A stretch of 49,223 nt of DNA from Verrucomicrobiota bacterium (GTDB taxonomy: Bacteria; Verrucomicrobiota; Verrucomicrobiia; Chthoniobacterales; UBA10450). Position 1 is the stretch's first letter; each line of letters begins with the position of its first letter. The stretch is taken from contig QHNV01000042.1 of NCBI GenBank assembly GCA_003218535.1, positions 1 through 49,223 of the forward strand, in the 5' to 3' direction. The notes beneath the pieces were generated by a model. It did not search any database, was not told the DNA's origin, and worked only from the letters and a program-made list of their open reading frames with translations. The position numbers were made by a program, and so were the translations under genes. Positions 26,731 through 36,157 of this stretch are shown one piece after another.

Positions 26731-27174
26731 TTGAAGCTTATGGCAAATCCGGTTTGCGAAGTTTTAGTGACCGAAGCACAGCTTAGAGCGCCACCGATTG
26801 ACGTCGATCCAAGCGCAGGCGCAGCGGTTGAATTTTGGGGAATTGTTCGTGGCTCCGAGGATGGGCGCGAAATCGATGGAATCGAATACGAAGCGCATCG
26901 GGAAATGGCAGAACATCAATTGAAAGGAATTGCCGCGCAGGTTCTGGAAAAATTCGGGCTTACCCTCGTTATCATCCATCACCGAATTGGATTTATCCCT
27001 GTTGGGGAACCATCGTTATTCGTGCGGGTTTGTAGTTGCCATCGGAAAGAAGGATTTTTAGCCAGTCAATGGGTCGTAGAGGAGTTGAAGCAAAAAGTGC
27101 CGATTTGGAAACGGCCCGCCTTCGCCAAGGCTACGGCGGGGCAGGCCCCGGTAACGAGTGTAACGACGGAATGA
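26731..27174 (+). CDS. moaE: molybdopterin synthase catalytic subunit MoaE-like, C-terminus altered by a repeat
   Basis: AAVEFWGIVRGSEDGREIDGIEYEAHREMAEHQL; IIHHRIGFIPVGEPSLFVRVCSCHRKEGFLASQWVVEELKQKVPIWKR. Confidence 0.9.
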   Translation: MKLMANPVCEVLVTEAQLRAPPIDVDPSAGAAVEFWGIVRGSEDGREIDGIEYEAHREMAEHQLKGIAAQVLEKFGLTLVIIHHRIGFIPVGEPSLFVRVCSCHRKEGFLASQWVVEELKQKVPIWKRPAFAKATAGQAPVTSVTTE

Positions 27175-27749
27175 ACTGGGCGAACCGAATTACTTTAAGC
27201 CGGCTTGCGTTGACTCTGCTTTTTGTAGTGGCGCTGAATTCCTCCTGGCACTATGCGCGCACATCCGCGCTGGTGATTTTTTTGATCGCTGGACTGACGG
27301 ATTTTATCGATGGTGAAATTGCCCGGCGCTACGGAGTTATCACCAACTTTGGCAAGTTGATGGATCCACTTGTGGACAAAATAATGATGGCGGCAGCATT
27401 TATTTCGCTGGTGCCGTTAAAGGCAATTCCGGCGTGGGCGGCAACGACGGTAGTAGCTCGGGATTTTTTAATCACCGGGTTGCGGCTAATGGCTAGCGCC
27501 AAGGGGCGCGTTCTCCCAGCAGAGCGACTCGGGAAACAAAAAACCTCCTGGCAGATTATTACCGTGATTTTTTTCCTGGTTCTCTTCTCAGCAACCGAAC
27601 TGCGCCTTGCCGATGCAGGATCGGCATGGTGGGTGCGTGCTTGGAATCAAGCAGGCCCGATCTTAGTTTGGATCACTGTGGTATTAACGATTTACTCAGG
27701 TTTCGGCTACGCGTGGCGACATAGAGAATTGATTGCGCCTGATCAATAG
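27171..27749 (+). CDS. pgsA: CDP-diacylglycerol-glycerol-3-phosphate 3-phosphatidyltransferase
   Basis: MNWANRITLSRLALTLLFVV; DFIDGEIARRYGVITNFGKLMDPLVDKIMMAAAF (CDP-alcohol phosphotransferase motif); ATGA overlap with moaE. Confidence 0.93.
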   Translation: MNWANRITLSRLALTLLFVVALNSSWHYARTSALVIFLIAGLTDFIDGEIARRYGVITNFGKLMDPLVDKIMMAAAFISLVPLKAIPAWAATTVVARDFLITGLRLMASAKGRVLPAERLGKQKTSWQIITVIFFLVLFSATELRLADAGSAWWVRAWNQAGPILVWITVVLTIYSGFGYAWRHRELIAPDQ

Positions 27750-28128
27750 CCGACAGCGGGAATCGAAGCCGCATTTCGCTGGGAGGCAGGCCGGGAATTT
27801 TCTCAGGTAAAACGGCCCAAAGATCGAGAACGTAAAGAACATCAGGTCAGAACAAGTCCGCCAATTTCTGCCGATTTTTACGTTCAAATGGGCGCAGGAC
27901 TGACGATCCAGTTGTAGATGAACACACGAATGTCGGCGGCCTGCACGACGAGAGCATGTCGGTCGCGCGCAATAGCGAGATTGGCCATGCGGTAAACTTC
28001 AATGATCCATTGCCCAACGAGAGTATATACGCGAGACTCGACGTGCCGTTGCGCGGGGCAGCAGGCATACCATTGTGGGTGACGCTCGAAGCTGCCCTCG
28101 AGACACCGCGCCTGCAACCCGCAGCCTG

Positions 28129-29184
28129 ATGACGCTACGCACTCTCCTTCCCTGCCTCGCGATTATCGCGATTACCGCGTGCGATGGCGGTGGCCAGACG
28201 CGCAAGCCGGGCGCGCCGGAAAAGGATCTGCCGCCAAATATCACGCAGTTGGTTGCGTTCGGCGAACGCCCAGCGTGGTCGCCGGACGGTAAGCGCATAG
28301 CGTTTATCGGAAAGAGCTTCGGCGACGCATATGAGATCGACCTCCGCACGCACCTCGTGCGCAAGCTCACCGGACACTTCACGCACGCCGGCTTTCTCCG
28401 CGTGCAGTTTCTTCCCAACGGCGATTATCTCCTCATCGGCGCGCGCACCTTTCGCGACATCCAACACACGCGGTACGAGGACGAGGAGATGTGGGTGATG
28501 AAAGCGGACGGCGCGAGCGCGCCGGCCTCGCTCGAGTCCAAGGTCGACGAAGGCGTGGCCATTTCACGGACGCGGATGCGCATCGCCTGGTCGAGCTCGC
28601 ACCAGCAGTATCCCGATCGGTTCCAGCCTGGTGAATCGGCCCTCTACGTCGCGGACGTGGTGTACGACGGCGGTGTGCCGCGCCTCGCGAACACGAAGGA
28701 GATCCTTCGCGCGCACCAGCCGGACTGCACACTCGACGCGCAGGATTTTCGCTTCGACGACACGCAGCTCATTTACACATGCTACCGCGAGAACAAGGCA
28801 GACGTGATGGGCGTCGATCTCCGTACTGGCCAGATCTCGACGTACCGCAAGATTGCCGACGAATACAATGAAGCAGAGGGCGTCTCGTCCGACGGTAAAT
28901 GGGTGCTCGTCGAGTCGAGTCGCGATCAAGGGCCGGCGGAGCGGCAGACGTTACACTACATTGACATCTGGAGGCTCCGCCTCGACCCGAATGGGACAAA
29001 CTTCGTGCGCATGACGCGGTTCGGCGAGTTCGAGGGACACAAGGCGTCGAATCCTGTCGTGAGTCCGGATCAGCGATCGTTCGCGTTTCAGGCCGGTCGC
29101 AGCAGCGACCCGCCGGGTGTGGGATACGGCATTTTCGTCTTTCGGTTGTGCGACGATCTCTCAGTACTTCACGAAACCAAGTAA
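28129..29184 (+). CDS. TolB/PD40-like beta-propeller lipoprotein
   Basis: Lipobox-like MTLRTLLPCLAIIAITACDGG; ERPAWSPDGKRIAFIGKS; VSSDGKWVLVESSRDQGP; NPVVSPDQRSFAFQAGRSSDPPG. Confidence 0.75.
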   Translation: MTLRTLLPCLAIIAITACDGGGQTRKPGAPEKDLPPNITQLVAFGERPAWSPDGKRIAFIGKSFGDAYEIDLRTHLVRKLTGHFTHAGFLRVQFLPNGDYLLIGARTFRDIQHTRYEDEEMWVMKADGASAPASLESKVDEGVAISRTRMRIAWSSSHQQYPDRFQPGESALYVADVVYDGGVPRLANTKEILRAHQPDCTLDAQDFRFDDTQLIYTCYRENKADVMGVDLRTGQISTYRKIADEYNEAEGVSSDGKWVLVESSRDQGPAERQTLHYIDIWRLRLDPNGTNFVRMTRFGEFEGHKASNPVVSPDQRSFAFQAGRSSDPPGVGYGIFVFRLCDDLSVLHETK

Positions 29185-29303
29185 TGACATGTCTCCCCAT
29201 CACCGAATTTTCATGCGTGCGGAACTGGTGCCAGGTATCGTTTCTCGGTATTGGTCGATCAGTAGTCCACACGTCCCGGGACGTTGCCGCCGACAACGAG
29301 ACC

Positions 29304-29843
29304 CTACTTCACGTCGGCCAACTCCGGAACGCTACACAGAAAATGAAGCATCTTATCTCGAACGCGTGTGCACGCCGTGGACCAAGCTTCTGATTCCAGT
29401 CGCAGGCGACGCACGCGTTCATCCGCGTGGCGTTGCAGATAATAAGGCGCATTTCTTCTTAACTCGAATATTGCCCGCTCCACTTGCGCAGTGGCGTTTG
29501 GCTCTGGCAGCCAAACTCGATCTTCACTGGTCGGCGAAGGCCAACCCAGAAAAAGATGGAAATGCCCATCTGTCGCACCGAAACAATCGAACTTGAGAAT
29601 CTGGAACCCAAAAGCATAAAGCGAAATGGCTGGGCCTTTTCCAATCGGCAACACTTTCCAGTATACCTCCAAATCGACGTCAGGCTGGACATGTATCCAC
29701 TCCACGTCACGCCGGATTCCCGCTGTCAAACCGTCCGGATTGAAGCTGACGCTTGCATCGTAACACAGGCGCCGGAGCAACTGTCGCTTGATTTGTGCGC
29801 GGAGGGCTGAAAGCATCGCTGGTAGTTTCATCAAAGGAAGCAC
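29304..29843 (-). CDS. hypothetical protein (179 aa)
   Basis: Protein-like composition: WIHVQPDVDLEVYWKVLPIGKGPAISLYAFGFQILKFDCFGATDGHFHLFLGWP; preferred over the antisense ORF 29117..29596. Confidence 0.6.
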   Translation of the reverse strand: MLPLMKLPAMLSALRAQIKRQLLRRLCYDASVSFNPDGLTAGIRRDVEWIHVQPDVDLEVYWKVLPIGKGPAISLYAFGFQILKFDCFGATDGHFHLFLGWPSPTSEDRVWLPEPNATAQVERAIFELRRNAPYYLQRHADERVRRLRLESEAWSTACTRVRDKMLHFLCSVPELADVK

Positions 29844-29860
29844 GGCACGGACTAAATTTC

Positions 29861-30763
29861 ATGGAAATAGGTTTGATTGGTTGTGGCGCATGGGGTCGTA
29901 AGATTCTCTGCCAGCTCAGGGAATTGGATTGTCGTGTCGTGGTCTTCGATCCTTCGGAGAGCGCGCGGCGCGCAGCAATTCAAGAGGGGGCTATTAATGC
30001 GCGGTCTCAAGTTGCTGGAAAAACAGATGGCTGGATCATTGCCAGTCCAGCTTCAACGCATGCGAGCATGCTGGCTCAATTGGCAGGCAGTGGATCCCCC
30101 ACATTTGTAGAGAAACCGTTTACCACCGATCTCGCCAGCGCTCGCCGCTATGCCGATGATTCGCAGATCTTCGTCATGCACATCTGGCGCTATCATCCGG
30201 CGATTCAGTTCCTCGCCTCCCTCGTTCGAGACGGCCGTATTGGACAGATCAAACTGGTACGCTCGACGCGAACGAACTGGACCAGCCCCAGGACGGACGT
30301 TGACCCTGTTTGGACGCTTGCTCCCCACGACCTCTCGCTCGCGGTGGAAATCTTGGGCGAGATTCCCCCGCCGAAAGCAGCTTGGAGTGAACGGCACCAA
30401 GGCTGCCCCGTTGGATTGATCGGCATTTGCGGCGCGGATCCCGCGCTGGTTTTTGAAGTCTCCTCTCGCTTTGCCGATAAGCGACGTGAACTGCGCATTC
30501 ACGGCACCGATGGAGTGCTTTCCTGGCGTGACGAACAGCCATGGGTGGAACTGCACAAAGGAAATCGTTCTTCACCGCAGCGCGCTACTCTAAAAATTCC
30601 CTTTTCCGGCGAGTCTGCACTTCGCACGGAATTGCGAACCTTTGTCGAGTATTTACGCGGCGGACCGCGACCGCCGACTACAGCGCGTGAAGGAGCTGCC
30701 GTAGTCGAGGCATTGCTGGAGCTTAGGCGGATGGCTGGAATTGCCGATCCATTGCCGGACTAG
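29861..30763 (+). CDS. Gfo/Idh/MocA family oxidoreductase
   Basis: MEIGLIGCGAWGRKILCQLREL; IIASPASTHASMLAQLAGSGSPTFVEKPFTTDLASA; start ATG 29861. Confidence 0.9.
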   Translation: MEIGLIGCGAWGRKILCQLRELDCRVVVFDPSESARRAAIQEGAINARSQVAGKTDGWIIASPASTHASMLAQLAGSGSPTFVEKPFTTDLASARRYADDSQIFVMHIWRYHPAIQFLASLVRDGRIGQIKLVRSTRTNWTSPRTDVDPVWTLAPHDLSLAVEILGEIPPPKAAWSERHQGCPVGLIGICGADPALVFEVSSRFADKRRELRIHGTDGVLSWRDEQPWVELHKGNRSSPQRATLKIPFSGESALRTELRTFVEYLRGGPRPPTTAREGAAVVEALLELRRMAGIADPLPD

Positions 30764-31367
30764 AAGCTTGGCTCATGGTCTTTTCAATTTTCGCCCGCGC
30801 TTCCGCCAAACTCCCGAAAGCACTCGCCTTCGGCGAAACAATCTTTGGCTTCTCCGGCCACCGTAGATTTAGCTCCGGATCGTTCCAATGTATCCCAAGA
30901 TTGTCGTCCCCTTTATAGTCCGCGTAAGTTTCGGAAACCGCCTGCAAGTGGATCGCGTCGGTGATAAATAACCATCCATGAGCAATACCGCATGGAAAGC
31001 TTAACGCGACCGGTTCAACCCCGTTTACATGGATTAACATCGACTCGTACTTCGTCGGCGATGCCGGGCGTAGGTCATAGAGCCCGACGCAGGCACTTCC
31101 GCTGATACAAAGAAAGTACTCGGAATGTCTTATGTGCAGATGCATTCCCCGCAGGGTTGCGGCGACAGATCGCACGATACTCCATTGAGCTGGGACGATA
31201 GGCAGGGCCCAAGTGTCGCAATATACTTCGGTGAAACTTCCGCGTGTGTCGCGTTGCTCCTCTAGTAACCGGAGATTGACACCATCCAAAAAGGTTCCTT
31301 CAAATCTGGCCGGCGCTCGGTTGAATTTTTCGCTGCCCGAGACGGCTCTTTTCAGAGTCGGCGACAT
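30723..31367 (-). CDS. dTDP-4-dehydrorhamnose 3,5-epimerase-like (RmlC-type cupin)
   Basis: DTRGSFTEVYCDTWALPIVPAQWSIVRSVAATLRGMHLHIRHSEYFLCISGSACVGLYDLR...SFPCGIAHGWLFI. Confidence 0.85.
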   Translation of the reverse strand: MSPTLKRAVSGSEKFNRAPARFEGTFLDGVNLRLLEEQRDTRGSFTEVYCDTWALPIVPAQWSIVRSVAATLRGMHLHIRHSEYFLCISGSACVGLYDLRPASPTKYESMLIHVNGVEPVALSFPCGIAHGWLFITDAIHLQAVSETYADYKGDDNLGIHWNDPELNLRWPEKPKIVSPKASAFGSLAEARAKIEKTMSQASSPAMDRQFQPSA

Positions 31368-31436
31368 TAGCGCATACTGAGTCGATCATATCCCAAAAGC
31401 AAGCATAGATACGGCCACTGTAATCACTGCGTAGAT

Positions 31437-32381
31437 ATGAACGGCGAACTCGAAGCAAGTGTGCTTATTCCGACCACCGGTGATCGCGGCGATCTATTGC
31501 GATGCTCGATTGCTAGTGTCTTGCGCCAGACTGAGAATCGTTTGGAAGTCCTCGTAGTCGGCGACGGGATGTCGTCGAATTCACGAGGGGCAATTGAGGA
31601 CATGGCCCATTCGGATCATCGCATCCGGCTCTTCGATTTTCCCAAACACGAAAACCGTGGAGAGCCAAACCGCCATTATATTTTACTTCATGAGGCGCGC
31701 GGGCGGAACATCTTCTATCTATGCGATCGCAATTTGCTGCTGCCCGATCATGTGGAACGGCTCGGCCGCTTGCTTAAGGATGCCGACGTGGCCCATGGCT
31801 TGATGGTAGCCATTCGACCCGATGGGCAGCCTGTCATTGCGGACTACAGCGGGATCTTCGGCTTCAGGGGCGTCCCCGACTTGGCGAAAGCATGGCAGCG
31901 AAGGTTGACCGTTAAACGCGGCAGCGTCGTTCCTCTCTCGTCGTGGGGCCATACGCTCAGGTTCTATCGAAAGCTTCCGCGAGGTTGGGAGCCGCCACCG
32001 GCCGGTTGGTTCTCAGACCAACATATGTTGGCGCAACTTCTTGCCCACCCGGGATGCAAGGTAGCAAGTACTATGGTGCCAACAGCCCTGAATTTTCAAA
32101 AATTGTGGCGCGGCCAGGACGCGGTGACCGTGTGGCGACAGGAACTGCCGCTTTGGTTCAAGAGGTTAAATGAGCCTCATTTTGCCGAGCAGTTCCGCGA
32201 GACTGTGATGGAAAAGGCGATTGTTGAGCAGCAGACCCAGATTGATGACCAGCAGACACAAATCGATCAACTCGCGACCACTATTCGTTTCTTCCACCGC
32301 CATCCGCTTCGCTACGTTTCAAGCAAGCTTAAAGCAAAGCTTAAGTCTCAAATTAAAGCACGACTGAAACCTCGAAACTAA
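31437..32381 (+). CDS. family 2 glycosyltransferase with C-terminal coiled coil
   Basis: ASVLIPTTGDRGDLLRCSIASVLRQTENRLEVLVVGDG; C-terminal EQQTQIDDQQTQIDQLATTIRF. Confidence 0.85.
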   Translation: MNGELEASVLIPTTGDRGDLLRCSIASVLRQTENRLEVLVVGDGMSSNSRGAIEDMAHSDHRIRLFDFPKHENRGEPNRHYILLHEARGRNIFYLCDRNLLLPDHVERLGRLLKDADVAHGLMVAIRPDGQPVIADYSGIFGFRGVPDLAKAWQRRLTVKRGSVVPLSSWGHTLRFYRKLPRGWEPPPAGWFSDQHMLAQLLAHPGCKVASTMVPTALNFQKLWRGQDAVTVWRQELPLWFKRLNEPHFAEQFRETVMEKAIVEQQTQIDDQQTQIDQLATTIRFFHRHPLRYVSSKLKAKLKSQIKARLKPRN

Positions 32382-32477
32382 GCCGTTTGGAGTGGGCCTT
32401 GCTCAGTTCAAAGCCGGCCACTCGCCTTCTGGATCTGTGCTGGCCGCTCGTTCACGATTGCGGCGAGACTCTCCATT

Positions 32478-32945
32478 TCAGACCTTGGCTCTGCGATTGC
32501 CTTTTAATCTCCCATTTGTGCTGTCATTTGAGCCGTTCCCCGATGAGGACGTCGCGAGCGCCCGGATTTCTGGTCCGAGTGGATCGACAAAACGCAAGCG
32601 CTTTGCGATGGAGTGATTCGGCAGGTATTCGATAAGTTGTCGAATCCGTTGATACACGACGGAGCCAGGTGCATCGGTTCGAATGGCAAACGCTAAATAG
32701 CGCGCCGGTTGATCGTCCGCGGCCTGCGCGACGAGATCCCAGTAGATTTTCGGGCTTGGCCACTCTTTCCACGGATTCAGGGGAAAGTGATGACGGAGTA
32801 TTCCCAATAGCCTTTTGGCGAATCGGCGAGGCCACGACTGTAAGGCGGTCAGGTAGTCATAGGCTGTGAGAAGATAGATCTTTACGCGCGCTGCTGGAAC
32901 GAGAGAGACATGCTGCCCTTCCTTTTTTGTACTAGATACACTCAT
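32478..32945 (-). CDS. hypothetical protein
   Basis: 155-aa ORF with no competing plausible ORF; no family recognised. Confidence 0.45.
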   Translation of the reverse strand: MSVSSTKKEGQHVSLVPAARVKIYLLTAYDYLTALQSWPRRFAKRLLGILRHHFPLNPWKEWPSPKIYWDLVAQAADDQPARYLAFAIRTDAPGSVVYQRIRQLIEYLPNHSIAKRLRFVDPLGPEIRALATSSSGNGSNDSTNGRLKGNRRAKV

Positions 32946-33180
32946 TCAGCGGTACATCATCTACGGTGATGTGGTCGATATTTCGCGGTTGGATCTAAGA
33001 CCCTGGGAAACCCGCGAGGGGCCACGCTGGTGGTGCTACTGCGATCGTGTCAGCGTGAAGTAATCTGGCAGGTGCGGCAAGTCTGCTGGAAGTCAAAATC
33101 GCGCCCGGTCTAGGGGTGAGTTTCGACCTGGCAGGTGAAAACTTTCAGACAAGACGCATTTACCCATGAAAACGCGGAGA

Positions 33181-33250
33181 GCGGGCAACGGGAATCGAAC
33201 CCGCATGGCCAGCTTGGAAGGCTGGAACTTTACCATTAAGCTATGCCCGC
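33181..33250 (-). tRNA. tRNA-Gly (anticodon UCC)
   Basis: Minus strand GCGGGCA...CCAGC-CTTCCAA-GCTGG...GGTTCGATTCC...TGCCCGC: acceptor, anticodon and T arms pair. Confidence 0.93.
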
Positions 33251-33397
33251 GTGTGAGCTGATTACTGAAATTCTAAACTTAAGCGAATAAATAGTGACTG
33301 GCGCTGGTGAATAGTCAAAGGTGGGCTCGAATCGAGGGGCTACGAATGCGCCATTGGCGAGGCGCTAATCCGCAGCACGCGAGGGCGCATGTGCTCC

Positions 33398-34648
33398 CTA
33401 TTTCTCGAATGCAGCGGCGACTAGAGTGGCGTTGTGACCCCCGAAGCCGAAGGAGTTGTTGAGGGCAATGCGCACTTTCTTTTCGCGCGCGACGTTTGGC
33501 GTGTAATCCAGATCACATCCTTCGCCGAGATTTTCTAAATTGATTGTAGGCGGGATTACGGAATCGCGGATAGCAAGTGCGCATGCCGCCATTTCTACTC
33601 CACCGGCGCCGCCTAACAAGTGGCCCGTCATCGATTTTGTAGAACTGACAGAGAGCTCGTAAGCATCTTCTCCGAAGACCTGCTTGATGGCGCGTGTCTC
33701 GCAAAGATCGCCAATATCGGTCGAAGTGGCATGCGCGTTGATGTAATCCACTTGGTCAGGCAATATGCGGGCATGCTCGAGCGCCAATTGCATGGCGCGC
33801 GCCGCGCCTTCGCCGTCCGACGGCGGAGCCGTCATATGGTAAGCGTCGGCAGAAAGGCCGTATCCTATAATTTCGCAATAAATTTTCGCGCCACGCGCTT
33901 TGGCATGCTCCAATTCTTCCACCACTACGATTCCTGCGCCCTCGCTCATTACAAAGCCGTCCCGATCGCGATCGAACGGACGTGAAGCGCGCTCGGGTTC
34001 ATCGTTGCGTGTGCTCAGCGCCTTCATTGCTGAAAACCCGCCTAGACCGATCTCGACAATCGAAGCCTCCGAGCCTCCGGCAAGGAAAATATCGGCGTCG
34101 CCAAATTTGATGATTCGCCAGGATTCACCGATCGCATTGTTCGATGTCGCGCAGGCGGTAACGATACACATGTTCGGCCCGCGGAGATTGAACTCCATCG
34201 AGATGAGACCGCTGGCCATATTGCTGATCAACATTGGAATGGTGAACGGCGAATTTCGCCCGGGTCCTTTTGATAACAAAATCACCAACTGATCCTGCAA
34301 CGTTTTCAGGCCGCCAATGCCGCTGCTAACGAGGACACCGAAACGATCTCTGCGCTCTAGCTTCTCTGCATCAATCCCGCTGTCTTCTAGAGCCATTTTT
34401 GCTGCTGCCATTGCAAGATGTCCAAATCGATCGGTGCGGCGGACATCCTTTGGATTTTTGAAGAATGGCTTCGGATCGAAGTCGCGGACTTGGCCGCCGA
34501 TTTGGCAATCGTAACCGGTGGTATCGAATGCATCGATTTTGCGAATACCACTGACGCCGTTCTTTAGACTCGTCCAGAATGTCTCCACATCATTGCCGAT
34601 CGGTGTGACGGCGCCCAAACCTGTAATGACGACTCTGCGATCATTCAT
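33398..34648 (-). CDS. fabF: beta-ketoacyl-ACP synthase II
   Basis: RRVVITGLGAVTPIGNDVETFW; CATSNNAIGESWR (active Cys); NAHATSTDIGD; STKSMTGHLLGGAGGVE; NNSFGFGGHNA. Confidence 0.97.
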   Translation of the reverse strand: MNDRRVVITGLGAVTPIGNDVETFWTSLKNGVSGIRKIDAFDTTGYDCQIGGQVRDFDPKPFFKNPKDVRRTDRFGHLAMAAAKMALEDSGIDAEKLERRDRFGVLVSSGIGGLKTLQDQLVILLSKGPGRNSPFTIPMLISNMASGLISMEFNLRGPNMCIVTACATSNNAIGESWRIIKFGDADIFLAGGSEASIVEIGLGGFSAMKALSTRNDEPERASRPFDRDRDGFVMSEGAGIVVVEELEHAKARGAKIYCEIIGYGLSADAYHMTAPPSDGEGAARAMQLALEHARILPDQVDYINAHATSTDIGDLCETRAIKQVFGEDAYELSVSSTKSMTGHLLGGAGGVEMAACALAIRDSVIPPTINLENLGEGCDLDYTPNVAREKKVRIALNNSFGFGGHNATLVAAAFEK

Positions 34649-34736
34649 AAATGATGAGTGACTAATGACGAGTGTTAAGTGAAGAAGCGGCGAGCGACAA
34701 TTAACTTGTCACACGTCGCTTGTCACTGGTCACTTT

Positions 34737-35915
34737 TTAGCTGGTCCCCATTCCGACGCTTTGAACGGTTTGGAAGAGTTTCCCTTCAGTCTTGATTGAA
34801 GGCGCGATAATGATTTCGGTTTGCTGGAATTCGGCAATGTTGCGCGCGCCAACGTTCCCCATGCAGGTAGTAATCGCGCCGACTAAATTTTGACTACCGT
34901 CATCCACCTCTGCCGGACCGAACAGGATTTGTTTCAACGAGCCAGTAGCTCCGACTTTGATACGAGTCCCTCGCGGGAGATTTGCATGCGAAGTTGCCAT
35001 TCCCCAGTGATAGCCGCGACCGGGTGCTTCTTCGGCTCTGGCAAACGCGCTCCCCACCATCACGGCGTCCGCGCCGCAGGCGAGCGCTTTGCAGACATCG
35101 CCGCCTCTGCTCATCCCCCCATCGGTGATGATTGGGACATATCGCGAAGTTTTTTTGAAGTAAGCGTCGCGCGCCGCAGCGCAATCGACTGTCGCAGTGA
35201 CTTGCGGGACGCCGAGACCCAAAACGCCACGCGAAGTGCAAGCAGCCCCTGGTCCGACCCCTACCAATACCGCAGCCGGTCCGCATTCCATGATTTCGGA
35301 CGTCACATCGTAACCGACGGTGTTGCCGACGATCACGGGAATGCGCATCTCACGACAAAATTTTTCCAGATCCAGCGATTTATATTCCGACGAAACATGC
35401 CGGACGGTGGAGACCGTGCTTTGCACAACGAAAACGTCCGCACCTGCTTCCTGTGCGATCTTCCCAAATTCCGCGGCACGCTGCGGAATGGAACTGACCG
35501 CTGCTACCGCTCCGCCGTCTTTAATTTGTCGCACGCGGGCCGCAATCAAATCTTCCTGGATTGGCTCCTGATAAATCCTTTGCAACAGCGCGGTGATGTC
35601 CGCTTTGTCGGCCTCGACAATTTTTTGCAGAACTTCCCTTGGGTTTTTGTAGCGCGTTTGGACGCCTTCCAGATTAAGAACAGCAAGCCCGCCGAGTTTG
35701 CTCATGGCGATGGCGAATGGGACATCGACCACACCATCCATAGCGCTCGCGAGGATGGGAATTTTCAGCACCAGCGGGTCCGCGTCTTTGCGTGGCAAAC
35801 CGAAGGTAATATCTACTTCATTTGGGTTAACCGTTACCCGGCCCGGAACGAGCGCGATTTCGTCGAATCCATAGGTCACGCGTGCTTTGCGATTGCGACC
35901 AATCCACATTCCCAT
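34737..35915 (-). CDS. IMP dehydrogenase/GMP reductase-family protein, GuaB3-like
   Basis: TYGFDEIALVPGRVTVNPNEVDITFG; GVGPGAACTSRGVLGLGVPQVTA; PIITDGGMSRGGDVCKALACGADAVMVGSAFA. Confidence 0.9.
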   Translation of the reverse strand: MGMWIGRNRKARVTYGFDEIALVPGRVTVNPNEVDITFGLPRKDADPLVLKIPILASAMDGVVDVPFAIAMSKLGGLAVLNLEGVQTRYKNPREVLQKIVEADKADITALLQRIYQEPIQEDLIAARVRQIKDGGAVAAVSSIPQRAAEFGKIAQEAGADVFVVQSTVSTVRHVSSEYKSLDLEKFCREMRIPVIVGNTVGYDVTSEIMECGPAAVLVGVGPGAACTSRGVLGLGVPQVTATVDCAAARDAYFKKTSRYVPIITDGGMSRGGDVCKALACGADAVMVGSAFARAEEAPGRGYHWGMATSHANLPRGTRIKVGATGSLKQILFGPAEVDDGSQNLVGAITTCMGNVGARNIAEFQQTEIIIAPSIKTEGKLFQTVQSVGMGTS

Positions 35916-35917
35916 GC

Positions 35918-36157
35918 TTAAATTTGCTCCATTCTAAATCGTTCGTTCAAACTTCCACAGCGGGGACACCGTGGCAGCAATGCGTCGGTTCGATCCTCAA
36001 ATTCGAACGCGCAAATTACGCAGCGCAGCCGATACTCCAAGGCTCGGCGCTCCCGGCGCCGGCGATTCCATTCTCCCACTATCCAAAGCAAGAAAACTAC
36101 CGCAAGAAAAAGCAGCAAATAAATCGTGACCAGGATGGCAAGACTGACGCGGATCAC
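35918..36157 (-). CDS. small membrane protein with zinc-ribbon-like cysteines
   Basis: N-terminal TM then RCVICAFEF...LLPRCPRCGSLNERF; ATGA-type overlap with the upstream gene. Confidence 0.7.
   Translation of the reverse strand: MIRVSLAILVTIYLLLFLAVVFLLWIVGEWNRRRRERRALEYRLRCVICAFEFEDRTDALLPRCPRCGSLNERFRMEQI

Noticed and set aside
29117-29596. 159-aa plus-strand ORF
   Set aside because: Low-complexity, Arg/Pro-rich translation overlapping the TolB-like gene and antisense to the more protein-like 29304-29843 ORF.
34890-35921. 343-aa plus-strand ORF
   Set aside because: Antisense to the clear IMPDH-family gene; composition (Cys/His/Arg-rich) is that of a shadow ORF.
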